DNA of 64,000 bases from Nonomuraea fuscirosea (GTDB lineage Bacteria > Actinomycetota > Actinomycetes > Streptosporangiales > Streptosporangiaceae): NCBI RefSeq assembly GCF_003001935.1, contig NZ_PVNG01000029.1:106933-170932 (forward strand), written 5' to 3'. The notes under the pieces were generated by a model that ran no database searches, was not told where the DNA came from, and saw nothing but the letters and a program-made list of their open reading frames with translations. Within the stretch, counting starts at the first letter, position 1. The number at the start of each line of letters is the position of its first letter. Both the position numbers and the translations under genes were made by a program. Shown here in pieces: positions 7,682 to 15,633 of the stretch.

Positions 7682-8314
7682 TCAGGCGCCGGTGAGCCGG
7701 TCGAGCACGGCGTCCACGAGCGTGTCGGTGAACTCCTCCGGCACGCTCTGGCCGGTGACCAGGACGCGGTAGTAGACGGGCCCCATGACCTGGTCCACGG
7801 CGAGATCGAGGTCGGCGCCCGGATCGAGCGCGCCACGGGTGACCGCGCGCTCGAAGGGGAGCCGGTCGTAGCGGCGCTGCTTCCCGAGGTGCTCGGCACG
7901 CAGCCGCGCGGCGAGCACGGAGTCGTGCTGGGCCTGCGCGGTGAGCGCGCGGAAGACCGCGCCGGCGTCGGACTTCGTCAGGAAGAGGGCGACCTTCCGG
8001 GCATGGGCGCGCAGGTCCCGCCGCAGGTCGGCGGTGTCCGCCGGGATGAGGTCCTCGGCGGCGTCCTGGACGAACGCGTCCATCAGGATGTCGTTCTTCG
8101 ACGGCCACCAGCGGTAGATCGTCTGCTTGGCCACGCCCGCGCGCTCGGCGATCCCCTCGATGGTCAGCCGGGTGTAGCCGACCTCCACGAGCAGGTCGTC
8201 GGCCGCCTCCAGCACGCTCTGGCGGGCCTCTTCGCTGCGGCCGTGCCGGTTGCCGGTGTGTCTGGCCGTGGTGGCGCGGCGATTGTCGGTGGTGCCGCCG
8301 GCGTCAGCGCCCAT
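7682..8314 (-). CDS. TetR-family transcriptional repressor
   Basis: A 210-aa TetR-type regulator. The start at 8314 has GGAAGGG six bases upstream; a longer open frame runs on into the methyltransferase gene but is a shadow. The HTH spans roughly residues 35-75 (EAADDLLVEVGYTRLTIEGI, then AERAGVAKQTIYRWWPSK). The C-terminal half is a typical TetR_C ligand/dimer domain. It is transcribed divergently from an O-methyltransferase gene. A perfect palindrome sits in that gene's promoter spacer (8356-8375), so it very probably represses the methyltransferase and itself. The inducer is unknown. Confidence 0.93.
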   Translation of the reverse strand: MGADAGGTTDNRRATTARHTGNRHGRSEEARQSVLEAADDLLVEVGYTRLTIEGIAERAGVAKQTIYRWWPSKNDILMDAFVQDAAEDLIPADTADLRRDLRAHARKVALFLTKSDAGAVFRALTAQAQHDSVLAARLRAEHLGKQRRYDRLPFERAVTRGALDPGADLDLAVDQVMGPVYYRVLVTGQSVPEEFTDTLVDAVLDRLTGA

Positions 8315-8350
8315 CGGGTTCCCTTCCGTCGATCGCCTCAGCCTATCACC

Positions 8351-8379
8351 TTGCCTAGACGCAACGGTGCGTCTACGGT
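8351..8379 (+). promoter_or_regulatory. Methyltransferase promoter with TetR operator
   Basis: The -35 TTGCCT (8351-8356) and -10 TACGGT (8374-8379) are 17 bp apart, and the ATG at 8387 follows after 7 nt, so the transcript should be leaderless. A perfect dyad, TAGACGCA (8356-8363), ACGG, TGCGTCTA (8368-8375), fills the spacer and touches both hexamers. This is a textbook repression site for the divergent TetR gene. Confidence 0.8.
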
Positions 8380-8386
8380 AGCGGTC

Positions 8387-9034
8387 ATGAACACACTCAG
8401 CACACCCGAGACCGCCGCCGTGCTCGACCGGCTCTTCGCCGCCGCCGACCGGGAAGAGGCCGATCCCGCGCCGTGGCCGCTGGACATCCCCATCGCCGAG
8501 GCGTCGGCGAGACAGCGGGCCGACGCGCTGGCGGGGGAGTACATGCCGATCTCCAAGCCGGCCGGCCGGCTGCTCTACACGCTCGCCCGCCACGGCCGCC
8601 CCGAGACGATCGTCGAGTTCGGCACCTCGTACGGCATCTCCACCATCCACCTGGCCGCCGCGGTCGCCGACAACGGCGCCGGCCACGTGTGGACGACCGA
8701 GCTCAGTCAGGTCAAGGTCGAGGCCGCGCGCGCGAACCTGGAGCGGGCCGGCCTGGCCGGGCACGTGACGGTCCTGGCGGGCGACGCGCTCGAGACCCTG
8801 GCCGGCATCCGGGGGCCCATCGGCCTGCTGCTGCTCGACGGCTGGAAGGACCTCTGCCTGCCGGTGCTGCGGCTGCTCGAAGACCGCCTCGCCCCCGGCG
8901 CTCTCGTCGCCGCCGACGACAGCAGCTTCACGAGCATGGCCGATTATCTGGCCTACGTCCGCGACCCGGGAAACGGCTACGTCACCGTCGAGTTCCCGGT
9001 GGAGGACGGCATGGAGATCAGCTGCCGGGCCTGA
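8387..9034 (+). CDS. Class I SAM-dependent O-methyltransferase
   Basis: A 215-aa cytosolic methyltransferase of the CmoM/catechol-OMT-like (Methyltransf_24/3) type. The glycine-rich SAM motif VEFGTSYGISTIHLA is near residue 80, the acidic residue that binds the SAM ribose lies in VWTTELS, motif II is VTVLAGDALE, and a carboxylate-containing LLLLDGWKD follows. The ATG at 8387 lies 7 nt after a -10 box, so translation is probably leaderless. The last 17 bp overlap the convergent GntR gene. Expression is probably controlled by the divergent TetR repressor. The substrate cannot be read from sequence. Confidence 0.9.
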   Translation: MNTLSTPETAAVLDRLFAAADREEADPAPWPLDIPIAEASARQRADALAGEYMPISKPAGRLLYTLARHGRPETIVEFGTSYGISTIHLAAAVADNGAGHVWTTELSQVKVEAARANLERAGLAGHVTVLAGDALETLAGIRGPIGLLLLDGWKDLCLPVLRLLEDRLAPGALVAADDSSFTSMADYLAYVRDPGNGYVTVEFPVEDGMEISCRA

Positions 9035-9737
9035 CGCCGTCCCTCTCCTGGCCGGCGGGGCTCGCCGCGGCCCGGTGCAGGCGCCGGGCGGCCTGGGCGC
9101 CGAGGCTGGTGTCGACGTGCTCGCGCATGACGGCCGCCGCCGCGTCGGCGTCCCCGGCGATCACGTACTCCAGCAGGGATTCGTGCTCGGCGGCCGTACG
9201 GTCGCGGTCCCGCTGGTCGCGTCCCGACGCCAGGGCGAGGCGGCGGTAGCGGTCGGACTTGTCCCACAGGCCGTCGAGCGACTGGACGAGCAGGTCGTTG
9301 TGCGAGGCGGCGAAGAGGGCGGCGTGGAACGCCCGGTGGGCGGCGAACCGCTCGCCGGCCGGGTCGCCGGGCAGCGGCGCCAAACCCTCGTGGGCGGCGC
9401 GCATGGCGGCGATGTCGGCCCTGGTACGCCGCTCCGCGGCCAGCGAGACGGCCAGCGGATCGAGGCTGCGGCGCAGCTCCAGCAGGTCGCGGGCCTCCTC
9501 GGCGGACAGGGGCGCCACACGGGCGTCCCGGTGGGCGTCGAGCTCCACCAGCCCCTCGCTCTTGAGCCGGCGCAGCGCCTCACGCAGGGGAGTGGTGCTG
9601 ATGCCGATGTCACGGGCGAGCCGGGCCTGGGCGATCACCGACCCAGGAGCCAGCGTCCCGGACAGGATCAGCTCCTTGACCCGCAGGTAGGCGATGTCCG
9701 CCTTGGTGGTGCAGAGCTCCGCCGCCGATCCGCTCAT
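9018..9737 (-). CDS. GntR-family regulator (FCD/FadR subgroup)
   Basis: A 239-aa regulator. The winged HTH (residues 12-75) contains LARDIGISTTPLREALRRL; the C-terminal FCD domain (about 85-215) has the metal/ligand-type His residues in FAAHRAFHAALF and in AEHESLLEYVIAGDAD. The start is set at ATG 9737; the frame extends further, but the upstream part overlaps the divergent MerR promoter. An 8-bp palindrome TGACGTCA at 9761-9768 and a TATAAC-like -10 on the minus strand near 9773 are possible control sites. Its 3' end overlaps the methyltransferase gene by 17 bp. No metabolic target gene is adjacent. Confidence 0.9.
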   Translation of the reverse strand: MSGSAAELCTTKADIAYLRVKELILSGTLAPGSVIAQARLARDIGISTTPLREALRRLKSEGLVELDAHRDARVAPLSAEEARDLLELRRSLDPLAVSLAAERRTRADIAAMRAAHEGLAPLPGDPAGERFAAHRAFHAALFAASHNDLLVQSLDGLWDKSDRYRRLALASGRDQRDRDRTAAEHESLLEYVIAGDADAAAAVMREHVDTSLGAQAARRLHRAAASPAGQERDGVRPGS

Positions 9738-9815
9738 CGCCGTCCCGTCTCGCTGTCCGATGACGTCACAGGTTATAAGCAAGCGGGACGTACGGGAGCG
9801 ATGCGACAGCCAGGC

Positions 9816-9846
9816 TGGACTCTCCCTCCGAGGGAGACGCCATGCT
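9816..9846 (+). promoter_or_regulatory. MerR-type promoter
   Basis: The -35 TGGACT (9816-9821) and -10 CATGCT (9841-9846) are separated by 19 bp, the over-long spacing typical of MerR-activated promoters. The spacer carries the perfect dyad TCTCCCT-CCG-AGGGAGA (9821-9837). The ATG of the MerR gene follows 6 nt after the -10, so autoregulation is likely. Confidence 0.75.
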
Positions 9847-9852
9847 GGGGGC

Positions 9853-10629
9853 ATGGACGAGGACCTGCTGCCGATCGGGCAGTTCGCCAGGCTCGGCCGG
9901 CTGAGCGTCAAGCAACTGCGGCACTACGCCGAGCTCGGGCTGCTGGTGCCCGCGTACGTGGACGAGCACACCGGCTACCGCTACTACCGGCCCCAGCAGG
10001 CGCGCGACGCGCTGTCGATCGGGCTGCTGCGCTCGCTCGACGTGCCGCTCGCCGTCATCGCGCAGGTGTTGTCCGGCAGCTCCGGCGTACTGGAAGGGGT
10101 GCACGAACGGCTGGAGGCCGAGCTGGCCAGGCGCCGGTCGACGCTGGGCGCCCTGGAGCGCGTGATGGCGGAAGGGCTGCCGTCCGCCCCCGTCACGGTG
10201 GTCACGGAGTCGGCGCGGCGGGTGGCGGTGATCACCACCACGGCGGCGGACTCGTCCGACATCGGCCGGGCCACCTCGGCCGCCGTCGCCGGCCTGCTGG
10301 CCGCGGCGGCGCCCGCCGCCGCTCCCGAGCTCATCGGCCTGTTCCCGCTCGACTTCGGCGAGCCCGTTCCCGTCACCGTCGCGCTGGTCAGCGAGGAGCC
10401 GGTGCCGGGGGCCGAGCTCGACGTGCTGCCGGGCGGCCGGTTCGCCCGAGCCACCCACGTCGGCCCGTACGACCAGGTCGGGCTGACCGCGCACGCGCTG
10501 CTGTCGTGGTGCGCCGAGCGGCTGTGTCCCGTCCGCGGCCCGATCCGCGAGGTGTACGTGTCCGACCCGGCCACCACCCCGCCCGACCGGCTGATCACCC
10601 ACCTGATGATCCCCCTGGAGGAACGATGA
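9853..10629 (+). CDS. MerR-family regulator with GyrI-like ligand domain
   Basis: A 258-aa one-component regulator. The MerR HTH (LLPIGQFARLGRLSVKQLRH, with the wing around GYRYYRP) is at residues 5-75. A dimerisation helix follows, then a GyrI-like/AraC effector-binding domain (about 115-258, including FARATHVGPYDQ). This layout matches BltR/BmrR-type multidrug sensors. Its promoter has the 19-bp spacer and dyad of MerR autoregulation. The gene overlaps the following GyrI-like gene by 4 bp (ATGA), so both are made together. The small molecule it senses is unknown. Confidence 0.92.
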   Translation: MDEDLLPIGQFARLGRLSVKQLRHYAELGLLVPAYVDEHTGYRYYRPQQARDALSIGLLRSLDVPLAVIAQVLSGSSGVLEGVHERLEAELARRRSTLGALERVMAEGLPSAPVTVVTESARRVAVITTTAADSSDIGRATSAAVAGLLAAAAPAAAPELIGLFPLDFGEPVPVTVALVSEEPVPGAELDVLPGGRFARATHVGPYDQVGLTAHALLSWCAERLCPVRGPIREVYVSDPATTPPDRLITHLMIPLEER

Positions 10630-11138
10630 CCCCGCGCGTGGTCCACTGCGGCCCCGTCACCTGCCTGAACGTGACCGGCATGGGCGAGCCCGGCGGCGCC
10701 GAGCACGTCTCCGCCATCGGCGCGCTGTACGCCGTGGCCGCCGCGATGGGCGGCGCCGCGAGCCCGCTGGAAGGCCGGTGGTGGGTGGAGGACACCTCCC
10801 GGCAGCCGCTGGAGGTGCCGCGCGACCAGTGGCGCTGGCACCTGCTGCTGCCGCTGCCCGCCACGCCCGAGCCGGGGGCGGCCGAGTCGGCGCGTGAACG
10901 GGCCCGCGCGTCCTGCGCGGCCGTGGACCGCGTGCAGGTGGTCACCTTCACCGAGGGCGAGTGCGTCGAGCTGCTGCACGAAGGCCCCTACGACGAGGAG
11001 AAGGCGTCGCTCGACGTGATGGACGCGTTCATGGCCGAGCACGGTTTCGCCCGCAACGGCCCGCACCACGAGATCTACCTGACCGCGTTCACCGATCCCG
11101 AGCCCAGGACGATCCTGAGGCAGCCGGTGACCCGCTGA
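10626..11138 (+). CDS. GyrI-like small-molecule-binding protein
   Basis: A 170-aa stand-alone GyrI-like (SHS2-fold) protein. The C-terminal motif VELLHEGPYDEEKASLDVMD and the FARNGPHHEIYLT segment, followed by DPEPRTILRQP, are family hallmarks. GGAGGAACG precedes the ATG inside the end of the MerR gene, and the ATGA overlap indicates translational coupling. It may bind or hydrolyse the same ligand that the MerR regulator senses; some members of the family act as cyclopropanoid-type hydrolases or drug-binding proteins. The assignment to a specific activity is inference. Confidence 0.85.
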   Translation: MTPRVVHCGPVTCLNVTGMGEPGGAEHVSAIGALYAVAAAMGGAASPLEGRWWVEDTSRQPLEVPRDQWRWHLLLPLPATPEPGAAESARERARASCAAVDRVQVVTFTEGECVELLHEGPYDEEKASLDVMDAFMAEHGFARNGPHHEIYLTAFTDPEPRTILRQPVTR

Positions 11139-11152
11139 CCCGCGCCTCCGGA

Positions 11153-12160
11153 TCACGCGGGCTGGACGGCCTGCATGGCGTCGGCGATCCAGACGTAGGG
11201 GATGGGGTCGTGCTCCTGCCCGGTGGTTCCGTTGATCGCCGCCACCAGGGCCAGGTACCGGCCGTGGGTGTCGCCGTAGCCGGGCCCGCCGGCGGCGGCG
11301 TCCTCCTCGTCCAGCTGACGGAGGATGCCGGGAATCTGCCGGTAACCGTCGGCCATCCGGTCACGGGCCTCGGCCGTGAGCGGCGTGCCGGACAGCGCGG
11401 TGACCGCCTCCAGGAAGAGGGTGACCGTCCGCTGCACGCGGCCGGACAGGGGCGACTCGCCCGCACGGTGCGCCGCGAGCAGCTCCTCCATGAGCGCGGC
11501 CCCGCTCCCGTGCATGAACTCCTGGAACGGCTCGGTCGCCAGCGTCCTGGCCTCCGGCGCCGCGTACGTGTCCCGCAGGTAGGTGCGGACCGCGCCGCGG
11601 AACGCCGGGTCCGACACCAGGTCGGCCAGCTCGATCCAGGCTTCGAGCTGGGCGGCCGTCGGATCCGCCGGCAGGACGGGGCGCATCGCCCGCAACCGGT
11701 CCACGAAACCGTCGGGGACGTCGAGATTCGCGCCGACCTCGGTCCAGAAGTCGTCGATGGTCCGCTCGCGTTCCTCGTCCGTCATCGAGACGAGCTTGTG
11801 CATCAGATCGGCCTGAGCGGTCGTGCCGCCCTGCTTGATCAGCGTCCTGAGCACCGCCCGCCTGGCCCGCAGGGTGCGCTCCTGGCGCTCGACGATCCCG
11901 AGGTGCGTCGTGAGCAGGTCGTGCAGGGTCGTGCCGCCGTCGAGCAGGCGGCGGATCTCGGCCAGGTCGGTGTCCAGCTCACGCAGGGTGCGGACGAGCT
12001 CCAGCCGGGCGATGGCCTGGATGTCGTACATCCGGTGGCCGGCCTCGTTCAGCCTGGTGGGCTCGATGAGGCCGGCGTCGGCGTAGAACCGGACGGCGCT
12101 CACGCTCAGCCCGCTGCGGCGGGCGGCGTCGCCGATGGGGTACAGCTCATGGTCGCTCAT
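11153..12160 (-). CDS. MerR-family transcriptional regulator
   Basis: A 335-aa MerR-type protein. The N-terminal HTH has YPIGDAARRSGLSVSAVRFY, with the wing motif GHRMYD, and a coiled coil follows to about residue 125. The remaining 210 residues are a helical domain (DDFWTEVG to AMQAVQPA) resembling the TipAS-like/antibiotic-binding C-termini seen in long actinobacterial MerR proteins. ATG 12160 is chosen because a -10 box ends 7 nt upstream and the transcript would be leaderless; GTG 12169 is the alternative. No target gene is adjacent other than itself, so it may act elsewhere. Confidence 0.88.
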   Translation of the reverse strand: MSDHELYPIGDAARRSGLSVSAVRFYADAGLIEPTRLNEAGHRMYDIQAIARLELVRTLRELDTDLAEIRRLLDGGTTLHDLLTTHLGIVERQERTLRARRAVLRTLIKQGGTTAQADLMHKLVSMTDEERERTIDDFWTEVGANLDVPDGFVDRLRAMRPVLPADPTAAQLEAWIELADLVSDPAFRGAVRTYLRDTYAAPEARTLATEPFQEFMHGSGAALMEELLAAHRAGESPLSGRVQRTVTLFLEAVTALSGTPLTAEARDRMADGYRQIPGILRQLDEEDAAAGGPGYGDTHGRYLALVAAINGTTGQEHDPIPYVWIADAMQAVQPA

Positions 12161-12167
12161 GGATGCC

Positions 12168-12198
12168 ACTGTGCTACCTCAAGCAACTTGAGACGCAA
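12168..12198 (-). promoter_or_regulatory. MerR-type promoter
   Basis: On the minus strand, -35 TTGCGT (12198-12193) and -10 CACAGT (12173-12168) are 19 bp apart. The dyad CTCAAG-CAA-CTTGAG (12178-12192) lies in the spacer. The distance of 7 nt from the -10 to ATG 12160 supports a leaderless, autoregulated transcript. Confidence 0.7.
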
Positions 12199-12236
12199 GC
12201 CGCTCGCGTCCCGATCCGGGCGGGGATCCTGTACGG

Positions 12237-13640
12237 CTACGCGGCGGCGTACAGCCCGGCCAGCCGCGCGCCGAGCTCGGCGCCGTAGTCCTGGTGGTAC
12301 ACCTGGGCGGAACAGTAGACCGGACCGCCCTTCCTGACCAGGCCCGCGGTCCACACGGCCGCGTTCTCCACGCCGGGGTCGCTCAGCTGCAGGCCCGTGG
12401 CCACGATGTCGTCCACACCGGCGTCGACGAAGTAGTCGCTCACGCCCTTGCGCTCGTACAGCCGCCACTCCAGCGTCGCGCTCGTCGCCCCGGCGAGCGC
12501 GGCCGTCAGGTCGACCGTGACCCGCTGCCAGGCGGTGCCGTCGGCGGTGACGTCCCGCTGCCACACCACCCGGCCGTTGAGCAGCAGCTGCTTGACGTGG
12601 TATCCGGCGGGGTGCCCGGCGCCCCGGCCGTCCCGGTGCCAGAAGCTCACGCTCCGCTTGGCCGCGCCGGACGTCAGCTTGACCTGCCGGCTCGCGCCGC
12701 ACGACATGCCCGCCTCGGTGGCGGTCTTCGTCTGGACGACGAAGCTCAGCCGCCCGTCGCCGGTGCGGGCCAGGTTGTCGGTCGGCGGACGCGTCCAGCC
12801 GGCGTCGGCGGCGAGGAAGGGCAGCTTGTACTGCACGACCCCGGCGAGTTCCCCGGCGCGGACGTGCTCCAGGGACTTCCTGGTGACGGCCTCGACGTAG
12901 GCGACCGTCGGCTTCTGGGCAGCGTGGCTGAGCGGGTGGGCGTACGGCATCAGGTAGACGTCCGTGCCGGGAAGCCGCTTCGCGAGCTGCTTGACCTGGT
13001 ACGACAGGCTCCACGTCCACGAGGTGTCCCGATGCGGCTCGTCCCTGAAGGGGAAGACGACTCCGTCCAGCAGCGGGATCTGCTCGGCGATGAACGCGTC
13101 GGTGAACTGGCCGTAGTAGACGGTGGGGACGAACTTCAGCGACGGGTTGACCGCCTCGGCGGCCGCGGTCATCTGCTTGACGTACGCCGGCGTGAACGTC
13201 TTGAGATCGTAGCCGTAGTCGTCCACGGTCCAGCCGGTCAGGTTCGGATGGCTTTTGGAGGCGGTGGCGATCTCGCGGGCCCAGGTCACGTAATCGTGCT
13301 TGTACGGCCGGGAGACGCAGCAGACCGCCTGGCTCGGCGAGTACACCAGCACCCAGACGTCGATCCCGGCGGCGGCCGCCGCCGGCAGGAACTCGCGGCG
13401 CAGGTCGTCCCAGTGCACGTTGTCGCCGGCCATCGGGTAGACGTACGTGTTGGCGTTGAGCGCCGTCAACCCCGCGATCATCGCCTTGGAGTCGACGTGC
13501 CTGATCCCGTCGGCCCGCGGTTGTGCCTCGCGGATGAGGTTCCCCGCGGTCCCCACCACGGCGGGGGTCTCGGCCCGAGCCACACCGGGGAGTAGGGACA
13601 GCAGCACGGCGATGAGCCCTGAGAACGCGAGACGGGACAC
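12237..13640 (-). CDS. Secreted TIM-barrel protein, putative glycoside hydrolase
   Basis: A 467-aa exported protein. The GTG at 13640 has GAAGGAAG upstream and is followed by a clear signal peptide ending in ARAET (about residue 24). Residues 45-265 read as a TIM-barrel of DUF4434/GH-like type: repeated beta/alpha units with acidic strand ends (GWTVDDYGYD, DGVVFPFRDEPH) and YLMPYAHP. Residues 300-450 form a beta-rich C-terminal domain of carbohydrate-binding or jelly-roll style (SVSFWHRDGRG, LEWRLYERKG, SDYFVDAGVDDI). The paired acidic residues suggest a glycosidase, but I do not recognise the family with certainty and no substrate can be named. It stands alone; neighbours are regulators. Confidence 0.7.
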   Translation of the reverse strand: MSRLAFSGLIAVLLSLLPGVARAETPAVVGTAGNLIREAQPRADGIRHVDSKAMIAGLTALNANTYVYPMAGDNVHWDDLRREFLPAAAAAGIDVWVLVYSPSQAVCCVSRPYKHDYVTWAREIATASKSHPNLTGWTVDDYGYDLKTFTPAYVKQMTAAAEAVNPSLKFVPTVYYGQFTDAFIAEQIPLLDGVVFPFRDEPHRDTSWTWSLSYQVKQLAKRLPGTDVYLMPYAHPLSHAAQKPTVAYVEAVTRKSLEHVRAGELAGVVQYKLPFLAADAGWTRPPTDNLARTGDGRLSFVVQTKTATEAGMSCGASRQVKLTSGAAKRSVSFWHRDGRGAGHPAGYHVKQLLLNGRVVWQRDVTADGTAWQRVTVDLTAALAGATSATLEWRLYERKGVSDYFVDAGVDDIVATGLQLSDPGVENAAVWTAGLVRKGGPVYCSAQVYHQDYGAELGARLAGLYAAA

Positions 13641-13715
13641 AAGACTTCCTTCGGCATGATCGTGAACGAGCGCGCGTCAGCCTAGGAGACGCCGGTATGC
13701 CGCCGGTATGCCGGG

Positions 13716-14393
13716 CTACACCAGGCCGAGCTCGCGGGCCCGTACGCCGGCCTGGAACCGCGACTCGGCACCGAGCGCGGCCATCAGCTCGGCCACCCGG
13801 CGCCGGTAGGTGCGCACGCCCAGGCCGAGCCTGCGGGCGGCCGCCTCGTCCTTGACCCCCTCGCTGAGCAGGTCGAGCACCGAGGGCGCGAGCTCGCGGA
13901 TCTCGGCCACCTGGGCGTCGTAGACCGCGAGGTCGGTCGCCGACCGCCAGGCCGTCTCGAACAGCGACATCACCCCCTGGACGATCTCCGGCTGACTGAT
14001 CACGCTGTAGCCGCGCCGGCCGGCCTTGAGGTCGCCCGCCAGGATCACCACCCGGCGGTCGAGGACGACCGTCTCGTTGATCTCCTCGGTGGTGATGCGG
14101 ATCTGCGCGCCGAACTCGTCGCGGCGCCGCGCCAGCTCGCGCGCGGACGCCGAGTTGAGCAGCAGCTCGGGCCGGTAGAGCTTGCGGACGCGCATGCCGC
14201 GCACGTGGCTCTCCGTCGCCGCGGCGAGCGTGTCCGCCCGGTGGTCGGTCATCCAGCCGGCCAGGCCGTCGGCCGCGCAGGCGAAGTCGGTGGCGGCCGT
14301 GAACAGATGTCCCGCCCGCCGGAACAGCTCCTCTTCGCCGTACACGATCGTGACCGTCTCGCTCACGCGCGTGAGTTCGTCGCTCGTCAGCAC
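13716..14393 (-). CDS. LuxR-type helix-turn-helix regulator
   Basis: A 225-aa regulator with a GTG start. The N-terminal two thirds contain a PLD/TrmB-like ligand-type domain (VRGMRVRKLYRPELL, VILAGDLKAGRRGYSVIS). The C-terminal 60 residues form a degenerate LuxR HTH (LLSEGVKDEAAARRLGLGVR, then TYRRRVAELMAALG). This layout is common in orphan actinobacterial regulators. It is divergent from an aldo-keto reductase gene across 96 bp, so that enzyme is the likely target. I see no obvious dyad in the gap. The effector is unknown. Confidence 0.85.
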   Translation of the reverse strand: MLTSDELTRVSETVTIVYGEEELFRRAGHLFTAATDFACAADGLAGWMTDHRADTLAAATESHVRGMRVRKLYRPELLLNSASARELARRRDEFGAQIRITTEEINETVVLDRRVVILAGDLKAGRRGYSVISQPEIVQGVMSLFETAWRSATDLAVYDAQVAEIRELAPSVLDLLSEGVKDEAAARRLGLGVRTYRRRVAELMAALGAESRFQAGVRARELGLV

Positions 14394-14489
14394 ACCACTG
14401 ATTCTGCCTCAGCCGTCCGCGCCGTGGGCGGCCCGGCAGCTTGTTGCCATTCCCGTACGGGTGGCGAGCGCTGCCCGCAGGCTGGACTC

Positions 14490-15422
14490 ATGACGATCGA
14501 CAGCAACCTGAACAGCACCCCGTCCGCCGCCGCGGCGGGCACCTGGCGTCTCGGCGACCGCACCGTCAACCGGATCGGGTACGGCGCGATGCGCCTGGCC
14601 GGCATGCCCTGGGACGAGCGGCCCAGGGACCGCGCCGACTCCGTCGCCCTGCTGCGCCGCGCCATCGAGCTCGGCGTCGACCACATCGACACCGCGGCCT
14701 TCTACTTCCTGCCCACCCGCTCGGTCAACGAGCTGATCAGCACGGCGCTGCAGCCGTACCCCGACGAGCTGGTCATCACCACGAAGGTGGGGGCGGGCCG
14801 GTCCCGTGACGGCGCGTTCGAGTACGCGCGGCCGGACCAGCTGCGCTCCCAGGTCGAGGAGAACATCCGCCAGCTCGGGCTCGACTGCCTCGACGTCGTC
14901 AACCTGCGCTGGGGCGCCGGGCTGGAGAGGGAGGCCGGCTCCGTGGCCGAGCACTTCGGCGCGCTCGCCGAACTGCGCGAGGCGGGACTGATCCGGCATC
15001 TCGGCATCTCCAACATTGGGGCGGAGCAGCTGGCCGAGGCGATGGAGATCGCGCCGGTGGTCTGCGTGCAGAACCGGTACGGCCTGACGGACCGGCAGGA
15101 CGACGCCCTGGTCGACCTGTGCGGCCGGCACGGCATCGCCTTCGTGCCCTTCTTCGCCGTCGCGGCCGCCGTGCCCGGTGGCCTCCCCGGCGCCGCCGGG
15201 CACGACACGACCGGCGAGAGCGAGGTCGCCAAGGTCGCCGCGGCCCACGGCGCGACCCCGGCGCAGGTCCGGCTCGCCTGGACCCTGCACCGCGGCGACC
15301 ACGTCCTCGCCATCCCCGGCACCGGCGACCGTACCCACCTGGAGGAGAACATCGCCGCGGGCGGCCTGCGGCTGAGCGAGGAGGAGCTGGCACTGCTCAA
15401 CGGCATCGCCACGGCCGGGTGA
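14490..15422 (+). CDS. Aldo/keto reductase
   Basis: A 310-aa cytosolic NADPH-dependent oxidoreductase with the (beta/alpha)8 AKR fold. GYGAMRLAG opens the barrel, catalytic Asp and Tyr are in HIDTAAFYF, and Lys is in ITTKVGAG. The loop that usually carries the catalytic His reads VVNLRWGAG, so the His is replaced; several actinobacterial AKRs share this. HLGISNIG, then VCVQNRYG, and the NADP-binding AIPGTGDRTHLEEN complete the signature. ATG 14490 is the start; the frame upstream overlaps the divergent LuxR gene. It is probably controlled by that regulator. The substrate is unknown. Confidence 0.92.
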   Translation: MTIDSNLNSTPSAAAAGTWRLGDRTVNRIGYGAMRLAGMPWDERPRDRADSVALLRRAIELGVDHIDTAAFYFLPTRSVNELISTALQPYPDELVITTKVGAGRSRDGAFEYARPDQLRSQVEENIRQLGLDCLDVVNLRWGAGLEREAGSVAEHFGALAELREAGLIRHLGISNIGAEQLAEAMEIAPVVCVQNRYGLTDRQDDALVDLCGRHGIAFVPFFAVAAAVPGGLPGAAGHDTTGESEVAKVAAAHGATPAQVRLAWTLHRGDHVLAIPGTGDRTHLEENIAAGGLRLSEEELALLNGIATAG

Positions 15423-15475
15423 CGCGGCGGCGCGGGGCCGGCCGAGCGGGCGGACCGCCGACGTGTTGACGTTGG

Positions 15476-15580
15476 TCAGACCGGCCGGCCGAGGGGGCGG
15501 ACGACCACCGTGTCGACGTCCACGCCGGACGGCTGCCGGAGCGCCTGGATCGCGGACCGGACGAGCATGGCCGGCCCCAG
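15476..15580 (-). pseudogene. 3' remnant of a short-chain dehydrogenase gene
   Basis: Translating the minus strand up to the stop at 15478-15476 gives ...GPAMLVRSAIQALRQPSGVD followed by VDTVVVRPLGRPV. This is the usual C-terminal helix and strand of SDR oxidoreductases (YdfG-like). The frame carries no Rossmann N-terminus; it runs straight into the MerR promoter palindrome. Only about 35 codons survive, so it is non-functional. MerR/SDR divergent pairs are common in actinomycetes, which suggests that the deleted SDR was the former target of the MerR gene at 15634. Confidence 0.6.
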
Positions 15581-15591
15581 GACGTTCGTAG

Positions 15592-15626
15592 GCCCTAGAG
15601 CCGGCTCTAGGGCAAACCCCTAGTCT
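15592..15626 (+). promoter_or_regulatory. 22-bp perfect palindrome and leaderless MerR promoter
   Basis: GCCCTAGAGCC followed by its exact reverse complement spans 15592-15613. The -10 TAGTCT is at 15621-15626, and the ATG (15634) follows after 7 nt, so the mRNA should be leaderless. The palindrome occupies the -35/spacer region, as expected for a MerR operator. It may once have served a divergent SDR promoter too. Confidence 0.8.
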
Positions 15627-15633
15627 TGGGCAC

